Of a stretch of DNA of 64,000 nucleotides, positions 22,847 through 33,539 are shown piece by piece. A program made the position numbers and the translations under genes. Under the pieces are notes generated by a model. The model was given only the letters and a program-made list of their open reading frames with translations, was not told where the DNA came from and did no database searches. This DNA comes from Phymorhynchus buccinoides (taxonomy: Eukaryota > Mollusca > Gastropoda > Neogastropoda > Raphitomidae). Every line of letters begins with the position of its first letter. The first letter of the stretch is position 1. The stretch is from positions 21,553,340 to 21,617,339 of the forward strand of contig CM065686.1 of assembly GCA_017654935.2 (NCBI GenBank). Direction: 5' to 3'.

Positions 22847-24348
22847 CCTTTACTCTATGTCTGTTGCCTGCCTGCCTCTCTCTCTCTTCCTCTCTCTCCT
22901 CCTTCTCCACCTCTTCCTCTCTCTTTTTTCTCCTTCGAAACATCTTCCTCTTTGTTTTTTGGCTCACTCGTGTCAACGTAGTGAGTCTATAATTATTTTC
23001 CTGTTCGATCGGTTTTCTGGGTGTATGTATATGTATGTGTGTGTGTCTGTCTGGTAATTTTTTCCTGGAAATTATGTCGTACATTGTTCAAATTTTGCAT
23101 ACACATCTATAGATGTTTATGCAATCTTTCAGAATAAAAGATAAATGATTTGCCTAAAATGTAAACCAATGACCTTGACCTTTGACATCTAACATGTAAT
23201 GTTTGTCTTTCACATTTTCACAGTTATGGTCCCCAAAGGTGGCATGTTGGTGCATTAGCTTAAGGTGATAAGGTATGCAGGGTGACTTTTAGCCTCTTGA
23301 CCTCAACCTTGACCTTGAAAATCATCAATTATTTGTTTTGGCCATACCTTTTACATCCTGGCAGATACATTCCCCAAATTTGGAAAGTAGGTACACTAGC
23401 TTAACTTCATATGGAATGCTAAGTATCGATGACATCGGTGACCATGATGGCCTTGAACTTTGACCTTGTTTTTTTCTCTCACAATATCCCACGAACCGCT
23501 GCACAGAATCACTTAAAATTTTATAGAGTGGTATATCGCATGGAGTGTCTAGCATAGAAATGGTCCCCTTTTCTAGTATGACTCTTTTATTATGGCGTTT
23601 GTGTCAGTTATACTTAACAAACCGTCTTAGTCTCTGGGCTAAAGCATTGTGTGTGCTTTTCGTGTTTATGAATGTATATATAAAATGTTTCTTTGCCATT
23701 TATAAGTGACCCTTGCCGCAGATACATAATATATTCATGTCTTTATGACGCTCTTCACCATTTAACTCCAATGCCTCTTTGTCTCTTTGAATGATTCATT
23801 TACCGATTTATTTATTTATTGTTCCTCTGTCTGTCTTTGTTAATTACAAACAAAAGAATAGATGTATGCTTCTATGCTCAATGTCAAATGCATTTATATG
23901 TTTGCTTGTTTTCATTCATTCAATAAAAGATGTTTGAAGAAGAAAAAAAAGAAATTGTACCCTTTCTGACCTTTGACCTTTGAAGTGTATTTGGAAGTCA
24001 ACAATCGGGAATTTTAGATCCAACTCCCCAAAAAACATAAAGCGAGTGAGCCTTGAAGGCTTTGCCTTTTGTTTAATTTTTTTTCTCTCTGTGCTTTGCA
24101 GCGGTGGGTGCCTACTATTGGTTTGATAAGAGAGAGTTCTTGGGGGACAAAGTCCCAGAGCTGCACTACTCTTTCGTTCCTGTCATAGTACGTACATCTA
24201 CATTCGTATGTGTTTGTAAGAGTTCGATTTAGGGCCACGGAACTCATGTTCAAAAGTACCCCCTCCCACACACACACACACACACACACACACTCCTCCA
24301 ATGACTATTTTGCATGTGTCTACACTCTGTGGTATTCTCATTCTTTTA

Positions 24349-24528
24349 CCGTATTTTTTGGACTATAAGGCGATACTTTTTTTTCCCAGACTGAGACCCC
24401 TGCGCCTTATAATGTGGCTGATAAAACAGTAAGAAAATAGAGTAACAAAATCTAAAATGTGCTGATAAAATTTGGGGGGTGGGCTTTATAATAAGGTGCG
24501 CCTTATAGTTATAGTCTGAAAAATACGG
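24349..24528. mobile_element. MITE with CCGTAT...ATACGG termini, TA flanks
   Basis: 180 bases with TA on both sides (24,347-24,348 and 24,529-24,530). Termini are CCGTATTTTTTGGACTATAA and TTATAGTCTGAAAAATACGG with GCGCC/GGCGC blocks inside. Typical non-autonomous Tc1/mariner-like architecture. Non-coding. Confidence 0.8.
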
Positions 24529-24739
24529 TACATATTAGCCAATGCCTGTTTCCCTGTTAAAAAAGAGCGGCAGTATGTTTACAACAAGAACGAGGATTGG
24601 TATACGTTTCTCCGTCTATTCTTGGAAACAAATGTTGTTGTGTGTCACAACTAAAACTAAGGAACCGATCTTTATGAGATTTTAGAGCAATATCACTCTC
24701 GTAACGAATTTAACGAAGTCAGCAAAACGTTTTTCTGAG

Positions 24740-25440
24740 AGTGTTGCTCTAATTTTATGACCAACACTGCAGGTGTCTGTAGTTCTCGGGCCTGGTTAAC
24801 GCCAGGATATCATTATGAAAGGAAGCGTAGAATACAGCCCTGTCACGTAGTCTTAGACTGATACAGAACTCCATAGCATCAGCATCATTGTCAACCGCCT
24901 CATTTCCATCAATGATCAAAAAGAAAAAAAAAGGTCTCAAATTCTATGGCCTTGCATGCCCTGCTGTCATGGTGACCTCAGTTTCGACTACCAATCTAGT
25001 TTATGCCCTTGGTGCATTAGGGTCAAATTTAAGTCATGGGGATCAGATTGTGTTCTGTGGAGCTGTCGATGGACGGACGTGGTGGCGCCCTCGGAAGAAG
25101 ACCTCACTCACGCTGGCTCTGCGACAAAGAGAATAGTGTTGTCAGTAGGGGGGCTTAGTAGGTGGTGTCCTGCTTACAGGCTCCACTGAACTCCACCGAA
25201 GCGATTCAGCAGCATTGCAATGTCTACTCGGTTGGTTGTCTCCTGATGGCCTAACATATATTAGCTCCCCTTGGGACTACTTGTCTCGGATTCTGCGACA
25301 TGAACAAGCCAGGTTGTGGCTGCGAATTGGGATACGGAATGAACGGCGTGGGGACAACGCCACTCTATGGCCCAGACGATGGGACAGCAAAAAACACACA
25401 CAACAACATGCAACGTTTTTCTTTGAACATTTATATGATT
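24740..25440 (+). repeat. Unassigned interspersed sequence (mirror of 7,180-7,790)
   Basis: Contains GTTCTCGGGCCTGGTTAACG, CATGGTGACCTCAG, GGGTCAAATTTAAGTCATGG and GAAGAAGACCTCACTCACG. No consistent reading frame survives in both arms. Probably a decayed dispersed repeat of unknown class. Confidence 0.35.
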
Positions 25441-26402
25441 TAAGGACGTAACTAGGGATATAATATAACTTGATCGCGATGACGTCTTAGACAATGAAAG
25501 TTTAAGTTTGCCCTTGTTTTAAAGAATATTCCTGCTATACTTTAAAGAAGAATTAAAATGTGATATGTCCCGATGTGTAGCTCATTTGATGTTTCCTTTC
25601 AACTTCACGGTTTCAGAACACACAATGTCCATGCGTTTGATGCTCTTGCTTTTCTTCTTCGTCTTCTTCTTTTTCTTTTTCTATTCTTTTATCAGTCTAG
25701 TCTTTGCATGGACAGTTATTGCCTTGTCGAAACTTAAACGTAATGTGTTAAAGAGCTGATTTGCTTTGACAAATATTTCCTGTAAACCACTTTGTATAAA
25801 AGGTCACAAGTAGGACTTTGATTAGGTTTAGAGTACCGGTACAATTGAAATCAAATAATTTGGTTTATAAAAATTTGTCTTATATGTAAATGTTGCACAA
25901 ATGATACTTACGGAGAGAAGTTTCACTTAGCGTGAAAAAGATTATTGTCTTTGAGGTGTGTGTGTGTGGTTTTTTTTTTTTCGCGTTTGATTTATTTCTG
26001 AGGCATAGACTATTGGACACAGTTCTACTGATATACTTAGCATTGTGATTGGTGTAGGCATATAAGTGTGTGTGTGCGTGCATTGATGTGTGTGTGTGTG
26101 TGTGCGGGTGTGTGTGTGTTGTGTGTGATTCTCTGTGTGTGTATGTATGTGTATTGTGTGTGTGCATGCATGTATATGTGTGAGCACATGGTATGTCATT
26201 TGTGGCGCATGCATTGTACGCGAGTGTGTACACGCGTGTTTTTTTCTGCGCGCGCCTTTACGTACATGTGCATGTTTGTGTGTTTTTAGATTCTCACTTT
26301 TGGGGCACTGTTTGCGGCTTCTGTTATCTTCAATGTTCTCGATATGGCAGTGGACACACTTTTCATGTGCTATTGTGAGTTTACAAACGTGTATGTGTGT
26401 GC

Positions 26403-26868
26403 TGTTTAGCATTATGTTATGTGTATGTTTATTGCAAAGTAGACCTCTTTTTAGCATTATGTTATGTGTATGTTTATTGCAAAGTAGACCTCTTTCTAGC
26501 ATTATATTATGTTTATTGTTTTTTTTTTTTTTTTTTTTTTTTCAAAGTAGACCTCTTTCTAGCATTATGTTATGTGTATGTTTATTGCAAAGTAGACCTC
26601 TTTCTAGCATTATGTTATGTGTATGTTTATTGCAAAGTAGACCTCTTTTTAGCGTTATGTTATGTGTATGTTTATTGCAAAGTAGACCTCTTTTTAGCAT
26701 TATGTTATGTGTATGTTTATTGCAAAGTAGACCTCTTTCTAGCATTATGTTATGTCTATGTTTATTGCAAAGTAGACCTCTTTCTAGCATTGTGTTATAT
26801 GTACATGTATGTTTATTGCAAAGTAGACCTCTTTCTAGCGTTATGTTATTTGTATGTTTATTGCAATA
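26403..26868. repeat. 45-bp tandem repeat (15-codon period)
   Basis: About ten units containing GCATTATGTTATGTGTATG, TTTATTGCAAAGTAGACC and TCTTT. Because 45 is divisible by three and the unit lacks a stop in this frame, it gives a long pseudo-protein repeating LALCYVYVYCKVDLF. One unit holds a poly-T run of about 26 bases (26,518-26,542) that looks like insertion or read error. I regard this as satellite, not coding. Confidence 0.88.
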
Positions 26869-26884
26869 TGTGCACTCTGTGTGT

Positions 26885-27165
26885 GTGTGGTCTCTCTCTC
26901 TCTGTGGTCTTCTCTCTCTCTCTCTCTACTCTTTAATAATCTCTCTCTCTCACCTCAGTATCTCTCTGTCTCTTCTTTATATATATATATCTCTCGCTCT
27001 CAATCAGTCTCTCTCTCTCTCTCTCGCTCTCCTCTCTCTCATCTCTCTCTCTCTCTCTCTCTCACCTCAGTCCATCTCTCTCTCTCTCTAACCCTCGGCT
27101 CTCTCACCTTAGTCTCTGTCTCTCTCTCTATGTCTCTCTTTCTTTCTCTTTCATCATCTCAGTTT
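26885..27165. repeat. (CT)n-rich tract
   Basis: Imperfect (CT)n with CACCTCAGT interruptions recurring about every 100 bases (26,952, 27,064 and 27,105), indicating a weak higher-order unit. Confidence 0.85.
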
Positions 27166-27263
27166 ATGAAACGTTTAAAATAACTTATTATTGAACCTTA
27201 TTTTAAAATCTATCAAAATAGATTAATCATTCAAGCTTTAGTGAAGTTTCGATGTGGGGGGTT

Positions 27264-27705
27264 ATGTCTTCTTCTTCTTCTTCTGTGTTCCCGGGCCATA
27301 TGGCCATAATGGGTAAGGTACATATGTGTCCGGTTTTCAGTTTTCACTGGTCTTTCCCGCTGCGTACAGCCGACAAATTCCGAATTTTTTCGGAGGAGCT
27401 CAAAGTAGAAAAACTATTTGGAAGGATCTTTTGGGGGGGGGGGGGGAAAAAAAGGTAGGAGAATGGGCCAATAAGTCAGAAAGATAGTACCGGTAGATGA
27501 TAGAAAGCAAAGGGAAAGGCAGAGTCACAGATAGTGGCAGATTAGGGAAGTTTCAACCACAGAACTTCCAGAAGGTGGGGGAACTATTTTTTACGAAAGA
27601 CCCCTCCCCCCCGGTATCCCCACAGGGAGAGACTCGTGGAAGGGGGCGGGGTCATCCAGCTCCCCGGTATGGAGGCACGAGGCATCCACCCACTGCCTCA
27701 GTCAT
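27264..27705 (-). mobile_element. SINE-like repeat, long-tail variant
   Basis: Plus-strand order is (TTC)n reversed tail at 27,268-27,282, CCGGGCCATATGGCCATAATGG, GCGTACAGCCGACAAATTCCG, AGGTAGGAGAATGGGCC, AGAACTTCCAGAAGGTGGGG, CCCCGGTATCCCCACAGG and TGGAGGCACGAGGCATCCAC. One of the most complete copies, about 440 bases. No ORF. Confidence 0.8.
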
Positions 27706-28840
27706 GTGGAACAAAAATTTGAATGTAACTATCTTTTGAACGGTCTATCCCAGTGTCGGTTGTGTGGGAGAGGTAGAAAATTTGTCTTTAGAAACGGAAG
27801 AAATGTGATTTCATGCTCTTTGTATATTGTTCTGTTCTTGATGACCTGATAAAAGCGATTCAGTTTACCTGTATATTATGTTAACCCTTGTGCTTACAAG
27901 ATGGAATCTGCGTGCATTAGCAAATGAAAAAGTTCTGAAAAATGTATCTCTATCTGTACAAATGTGGAATAGTATTCGGCGGTCTGTAATGAAATAACAA
28001 TGTCTGTTAGGATCGAATTATGTACAGATGCAACCTTGCCTTGGATACAAGGCGGCGCCTGTTTTTCAAAATGTTTTTCTCGACCCCCCCCCAAAAATTT
28101 TTTACTTAAGGGGAGAAAGGGGAAAAAAGTGTTGAATTCTCACTTTACAAGCCTGGACTAAGCTTCAAATTGAGTATGATTTTCGCTTTTTCTTCAGCTT
28201 CTAAACAGGGGCCTACAATGGCCCTGGCACCCCTGCCCTACCTGTTTTTTTGAAATTTTCTCCAGTTGCAACCACTTTGATTATGGCTCCTTGCGGGTTT
28301 TGTCACTGTTTCCTCCCTTTGTCTGTCTGTATGGCGGCTCTCTCTGTATCTCTCTCTCTCTCACTCTGTGTGTAGTGTGTGTATGTGTGCATGGTCCGAC
28401 TGTGTGTGTGTGTTTGTGTGCGTGCAGTGAATGTGTGTGTGTGCGTGTTTTGGTCTTTGTGTGTGTGTGTTTTGATGTATCTGAATGTATGCATATTGTT
28501 GTATTCTCTCATACATAATATGCATGTGTGTATCCTTTTCCTCTGACTACAGCTGCTCGTGCATGCGTGCATAATATCCTTTTGGTTTTGTTTGCATATA
28601 GCTTATGCGTTCTCTCTCTCTCTCCTCTCCCTCTCCTTCTCTCTGGTCTCTCTCTCTGTCTCTCTCTCTCAACCTCTCTCTCTCTCTGTCTCTCTCACTA
28701 GTGGCGGGACTTGGAGCGAAATGATGGGCTCCCCAGAACACCCATATACTACATGAGCAGCAATCTGACAAAGTTGCTGCGTGGTCGTAAGTGCTCTGTT
28801 ACTGTCGTACCTCTATGTCCAAGGCCTCGTACAAAGTTCA

Positions 28841-28991
28841 TGCGGAAATCCCATGTTCAATCCGTAAATAAGTATATATAAAAAAAGGAAGGGTAAAAAT
28901 TTACGGATTAGGGGAAATAAGGACATGTGCGTAAATCTTTTCCCTTAGAACTTTCTTGTACTTATTTATGGATTGCGCACGGGTTTCCGCA
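28841..28991. mobile_element. Foldback MITE
   Basis: TGCGGAAATCCCATGTTCAAT and CCGTAAATAAGTA at the left are matched in reverse by TACTTATTTATGGATTGCGC and GGGTTTCCGCA at the right, around a short AT-rich centre. About 150 bases. Non-coding. Flanked on both sides by (CT)n-rich sequence. Confidence 0.65.
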
Positions 28992-29354
28992 CGGAATCTC
29001 TGCGTGTATGTGTACACATACCCTTACATTGTTTGGTCTCAATGCATCTGCCTTTCTCTCTCTCATCTCTCTTCTCTTCTCTCTCTCTCCTTCTCTCCTC
29101 TCTCTCTTTTGTGCTCTGTCTCTGTCTCTCTGTCTCTCTTGGTTGGCTAAATGATCTTTGATAGTGTAGGTCACTTGATATTTAAATTGATTAAAAAAAA
29201 TATGTGATGCTTATAGTGTGTGAATGAGATATTGATTGTTTGATCGGTTTTGATTTTTACATTTGCCAGTGTTGGATTTCCCCCTTCCCTCGAGATGTAT
29301 TGTGGCCCATGGCCAATGTACATTAAAACATTTCAGTGTTCCAACCCCCTCTTC

Positions 29355-29713
29355 GCCTCTTCTCCTCTCTCTGGCTCTCTCTCTCTCTCTCGTCTTTCTC
29401 TCTCTCTCACTCTCCTTTACTCTCTGTCTGTTTCTCTCTTTGTCTCTCTCTCTCTCTCTGTTTTTTTCTGTCTGTCCCTCTCTCTCTCTCTCTGTCAGTC
29501 TCTCTATCCTTTCTCTCTCCTCTCTCTTTCTCTCTCTTTCTCTCTCTATCTCTCCTCGTTGTCTATATGTCTCTGCCTTTTTCTTTCACCCACCTCACTC
29601 CTCTCTCTCTCTCCTCTCTCTCCTCTCTCTCTCTCTTCTCTTCCTCTTTCTCATTCTTTCTTTCTTTGTCTTCATGTCTCTGTCTTTTTAATATTCACCT
29701 CTCCCTTCTCCTC

Positions 29714-29766
<53 letters not shown>

Positions 29767-29973
29767 TCTCTCTGTTCTCTCTTTCGGCTTCATGTCTCTG
29801 TCCTTTTTTCTTTCACTCACCTCTCTCTCTCTCTCTCTCGTCTCTCTCTCATCCTCGGTCTCTCTCTCTGCTCTCTCTTTCTCTTTTTCTCTCTTTGTCT
29901 CCATGTCTGCATGTCTTTCTTCTTCTTTCTCACCTTCACCTCTCTCTCTCTCCCTCTCTCTCTCTCTCACTAG

Positions 29974-30005
<32 letters not shown>

Positions 30006-30070
30006 GCCTCTGTTCTCCTCTTGTCTTCTCATGTCTTTCTTTGTCTCTCTCTTTCTCTCTTCTCTCTTTC

Positions 30071-30121
<51 letters not shown>

Positions 30122-30346
30122 CTTTCTCTGTTTTTCTCTTTCTCCATGTCTCTGTCTTCTTTTCGTTCACCTCACCTCTCTCTCTCTCTCTCTCTCTCCA
30201 TCTCTCCTCTCTCTCTCCTATCTCTTTCTCTGTTTCTCTCTTTGTCTCCATGTCTGTCTGTCTTCTTTCTTTCACCTAACCTCTTCTCATCTCTTGTTCT
30301 CTCTCTCTCTCTTTCCCTCTCTCTCTCTCTCTCGCCTCCTCTGCGT

Positions 30347-30381
<35 letters not shown>

Positions 30382-30420
30382 CGCTCTCTTTTTGTCTATT
30401 CATGTCTCTGTCTTTGTTGG
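29355..30420. repeat. Polypyrimidine tract of about 1 kb with higher-order unit
   Basis: Almost pure C/T on the plus strand. Embedded phrases of the type CATGTCTCTGTCTTT...TTTCAC(T)CACCTCTC recur near 29,670, 29,790, 29,900, 30,145, 30,250 and 30,400, giving an irregular 105-245 bp spacing on top of the (CT) dinucleotide. Open in several frames as Ser/Leu-rich pseudo-proteins of up to 435 residues, which are not genes. Confidence 0.92.
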
Positions 30421-30439
30421 GGCATACAAACACTACAAA

Positions 30440-30605
30440 GGATAGGATTCGAGAGAGAGATAGAGAGGAGAAAGAGAGAGAGAGAGATGAGAGAGAGAGG
30501 AGGGGGAGGAGAGGGGGAAGGGAAGGGAGTCTCATGATGTCTCTGAAAAGAAAATAGAGAGAGAAGAAGAGAGTAAGAGAGAGAGAGAGAAGAGAGAATA
30601 TTCGA
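30440..30605. repeat. Polypurine tract
   Basis: (GA)-rich on the plus strand with GGGGGAGGAGAGGGGG in the middle, directly after the polypyrimidine tract, so the two could pair as a long imperfect hairpin. Confidence 0.8.
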
Positions 30606-31484
30606 AGAGACGAGACAGTATGATAGACGTGTATATAAGATCTCTCTCTGGGTAGGAAGGTCTCTCTCTCTGTCTGTCTTTCTTTCTTCAATAACTCCTC
30701 TCTCATCTTTCTTTATCTCTTTCTCTCAAGTAAGTTGAATTTTCTCTATGCATTGCAAAACCATAGAATAAAGAAAACTCGTGGTCTTGTTGTGGTTGAA
30801 ATATTTGCCAGTTATGTTTTACGCTTTGTGATGCATGCCTTGTATGAGTTATTAAGTTTTGTTCGTGGATTTCAAAGCGGGACAACCTACTGAGATGGTA
30901 TCCAAATTAAAAATAAAAATAGTATGAAAGAGAAATCCAGTGAATACCTGTCCGGATTCAGCTCAGTAGTTTGGCCCTCTCGAGTGCATGTCTTTAGTTT
31001 TTTTTAATTAATTTCAGTAACATTATTATTTTCTTTCATTTACCTAAGATTTTTAAACTATTTCTGGTATTAACTTTAGTGCCGGTTAGCTTTTTATGGT
31101 GGATTTTCGTATTGGTGCAGTCTACAACAGTGATTCAGGAACATTCAAATTTCTATTTTTATTCACATCTCGGCTCTATCTCAGTATATTGTATATGGAT
31201 TATTGTTCAGCCGCCGTTACGTGACATGGGGCGAAAGCTAAAGTATTACGCTCGACGGTAAACTGACTTCCAAATCTCAGTGTTGCAAGCTATCAGTAGC
31301 TTGAGCTTCTGTAGCGCTACTCTCCTGAAGTGAATGAGAAGTTTAGATGCTTTGAAATGCGAATCTTTGCTTTTGATAAAACTTTTTTCTGTTGTACAAT
31401 GTCTTTATTGTTGAACCCCTTCAGTAACACGAGAACCAGTTAACGTTAACTTTGGTTTCTGTTCCGTGTTCATTTTTTTTTTTT

Positions 31485-32345
31485 TAATTAGATAATTGTA
31501 CTGATTTACTAAAAAATTCCTCCCAATGGGGGAGGGACAGTGCTTATGCAAAGACAGCTGTTTCCGCCCTATGAATGGTCTCTCAGTTTGCTATGATCAC
31601 CTGCATTTGACTGTTTTGTTCGTGAGTTCCCATTACAGAACATTGGACACGAAAAGTTTTTCAGCTAAACTATTGCTGCATTTTCAATCATCTTAGACTT
31701 TTAAAAAAATAGAAGTCCTTCAGAGTATGGGTACGGATCGTCACTATTCGCTGATATTTTATCTTTCATGCTATTGTTTTAATCCGTATTTGTATAGTCA
31801 TCTTATCTAGTTTGCCCTAGATCTAGTCATGTCTATTGGGTTTTGACATCATACGCTTCACATTAGCATGTAGTTCACACCCATGCGTGTCGTATTCGTA
31901 CTTCTTAATCTTATTTTTTCTTTACGTGTGTGTTCTCGTTTGTATGGATCTTTCGTCATTGATTTTATTTTTACTATTTCTGGTTTAACTTTGTGCTTTT
32001 TGCTATCATCTCAGTATTTGGCCCTCTCTAGTCATGTCTATTAGGTTTTGGAAATTTAAATTTCAGAACTAGATATTTTGTTCTTTTAATATGTTTATTT
32101 GATTATTTTACTATTTCTGGTGTAACTTTGTCTGGTCCTCGGTCTTGCTTTTATTGTGTATTTTTCGATTTGTGCAAGAACATTCTCTTGTAGTAATGTC
32201 TTCTGCTCTGTGGCATCCCTGGACAGTCAAATTGCGGCCGTCATGCAAACTGATGACGATCACTAGGTCGAACAGCTGTCCTTTGCATAGGCACTGTCCC
32301 TCCCCTCCCCCTTGGGAGAAAAAGTAATCAGCACAATTTATATAA
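31485..32345. mobile_element. TIR element with GGGAGGGACAGTG termini
   Basis: Near 31,500-31,560 the sequence CCCAATGGGGGAGGGACAGTG then TATGCAAAGACAGCTGTT is repeated in reverse complement near 32,270-32,325 (AACAGCTGTCCTTTGCATAG then CACTGTCCCTCCC). Outer ends TGATTTACT and AGTAATCAG also correspond. The interior of about 700 bases is AT-rich and non-coding, so this is probably a non-autonomous DNA transposon of unknown class. Exact ends and target duplication are uncertain. Confidence 0.55.
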
Positions 32346-33539
32346 TTTTTTTTAACATTTTTTAAACAACGGTCGGACATTCCTCAATGTTAAAGGATTG
32401 TTAACTGGTTTTGGTTTCTGATGTTGCACAAATTACAGGACAGGTGGACCAGGAAGTTTTATCAAATACACACTATATAATATATATAGGTCTCATGTGT
32501 CTGTTTCTCTTTTGAACTGTCTTTCTAACAATTAACTGCCCAATGTGCATGCAAGTGAGGTTTGGGCAAAGATGCTTGCCACATGCAAACCGTTTTCTAC
32601 AGGCAGAATGGGGTCACGAAAGTCTACAATGGTGCTAGCAAGAGATTATTTCAGCTCTTGTGTTTGACACAGTACAATCACCCTGGTTACGAAAGAAACC
32701 AACCACACTGACTTACTGTTACTAAACATACCAACAGACAACGAACTATGACACGTTTGATGAGATCTTAAAGAAACCCACAGGAGTAATGAATGCACTT
32801 AAACGGTGAAAACTACAAACAGGCGAAACGAGAAGAAAACTGACCAATCTTTGTTTCCAACATCCCACTTCCCCCCTGGCTACCCAAGTAACAGATGATC
32901 TGTAGAGAGTGGTCCGTACAGATATATGATGGAGTGCGTGAGTTCGCAGAGGAGAGACTACTCAGATGTTAACGAGCGAACAAGAAACGTAATCAAGATC
33001 ATGGAAACGTGACAAATATGTTTGTCAATTTGTCTATCTGTTAGTCCTCAACGCCTGATCAATTGAATGTCCTTGCATTAGACAAAATTCTTCCCACATC
33101 CCGTTGTCCTTTGACCGTGCCAAGTAATCATTGAAGACGAGATGGCCTGAAGGATGTCTAGGCGTTTGCGATTGAAGGAACTCTTTTTTGACGCCCAGAA
33201 GCCCGGCTGCAGTGCTGCCCCCTGCGTTTAACACCAAGCAACACCCGGTTCTAAACCTTCAGGCTACTGTTCCAAAGTCGGTCCTTGGAGATAAAGCCCA
33301 TGGAACTTGCCTATTGCAACACCCTCCAAAAACCAAGCTTGAGACGTAACGAATGTCCAAAGGTATCATGACTAATATGCTTCCGCGCACTCACGCCAAG
33401 TCCCTGCGCACGCTGAAAAAACAGTGGTGCTGGACATAACTGTCGGATCGTCTACGGCAGACAAGGTGGGGCAGTGGTTGTACAGGAATTGTGCTGAGTA
33501 ACATCAGAGAAGCAAAAGACAACTTCAACAATCCTGTCA

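Larger units (their letters stand above)
15990..26870. repeat. Central palindrome, right arm B'
   Basis: Reverse complement of 5,910-15,984, as described there. Its outer boundary lies just past the 45-bp array, where the left arm runs into the N gap, so the true duplication may continue. Apart from the elements listed, 16,350-17,230, 22,850-24,340 and 25,440-26,060 hold no recognisable gene, only AT-rich or microsatellite sequence. Confidence 0.93.

Noticed and set aside
26135..27091. 318-codon open frame
   Set aside because: Made of (GT)n, the 45-bp satellite and (CT)n in succession. No globular segment, and the mirror arm does not keep the frame.
29250..30557. 435-codon Ser/Leu-rich open frame
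   Set aside because: It is a translation of (CT)n polypyrimidine sequence. Equivalent long frames exist in all three phases and on the other strand as Arg/Glu repeats.
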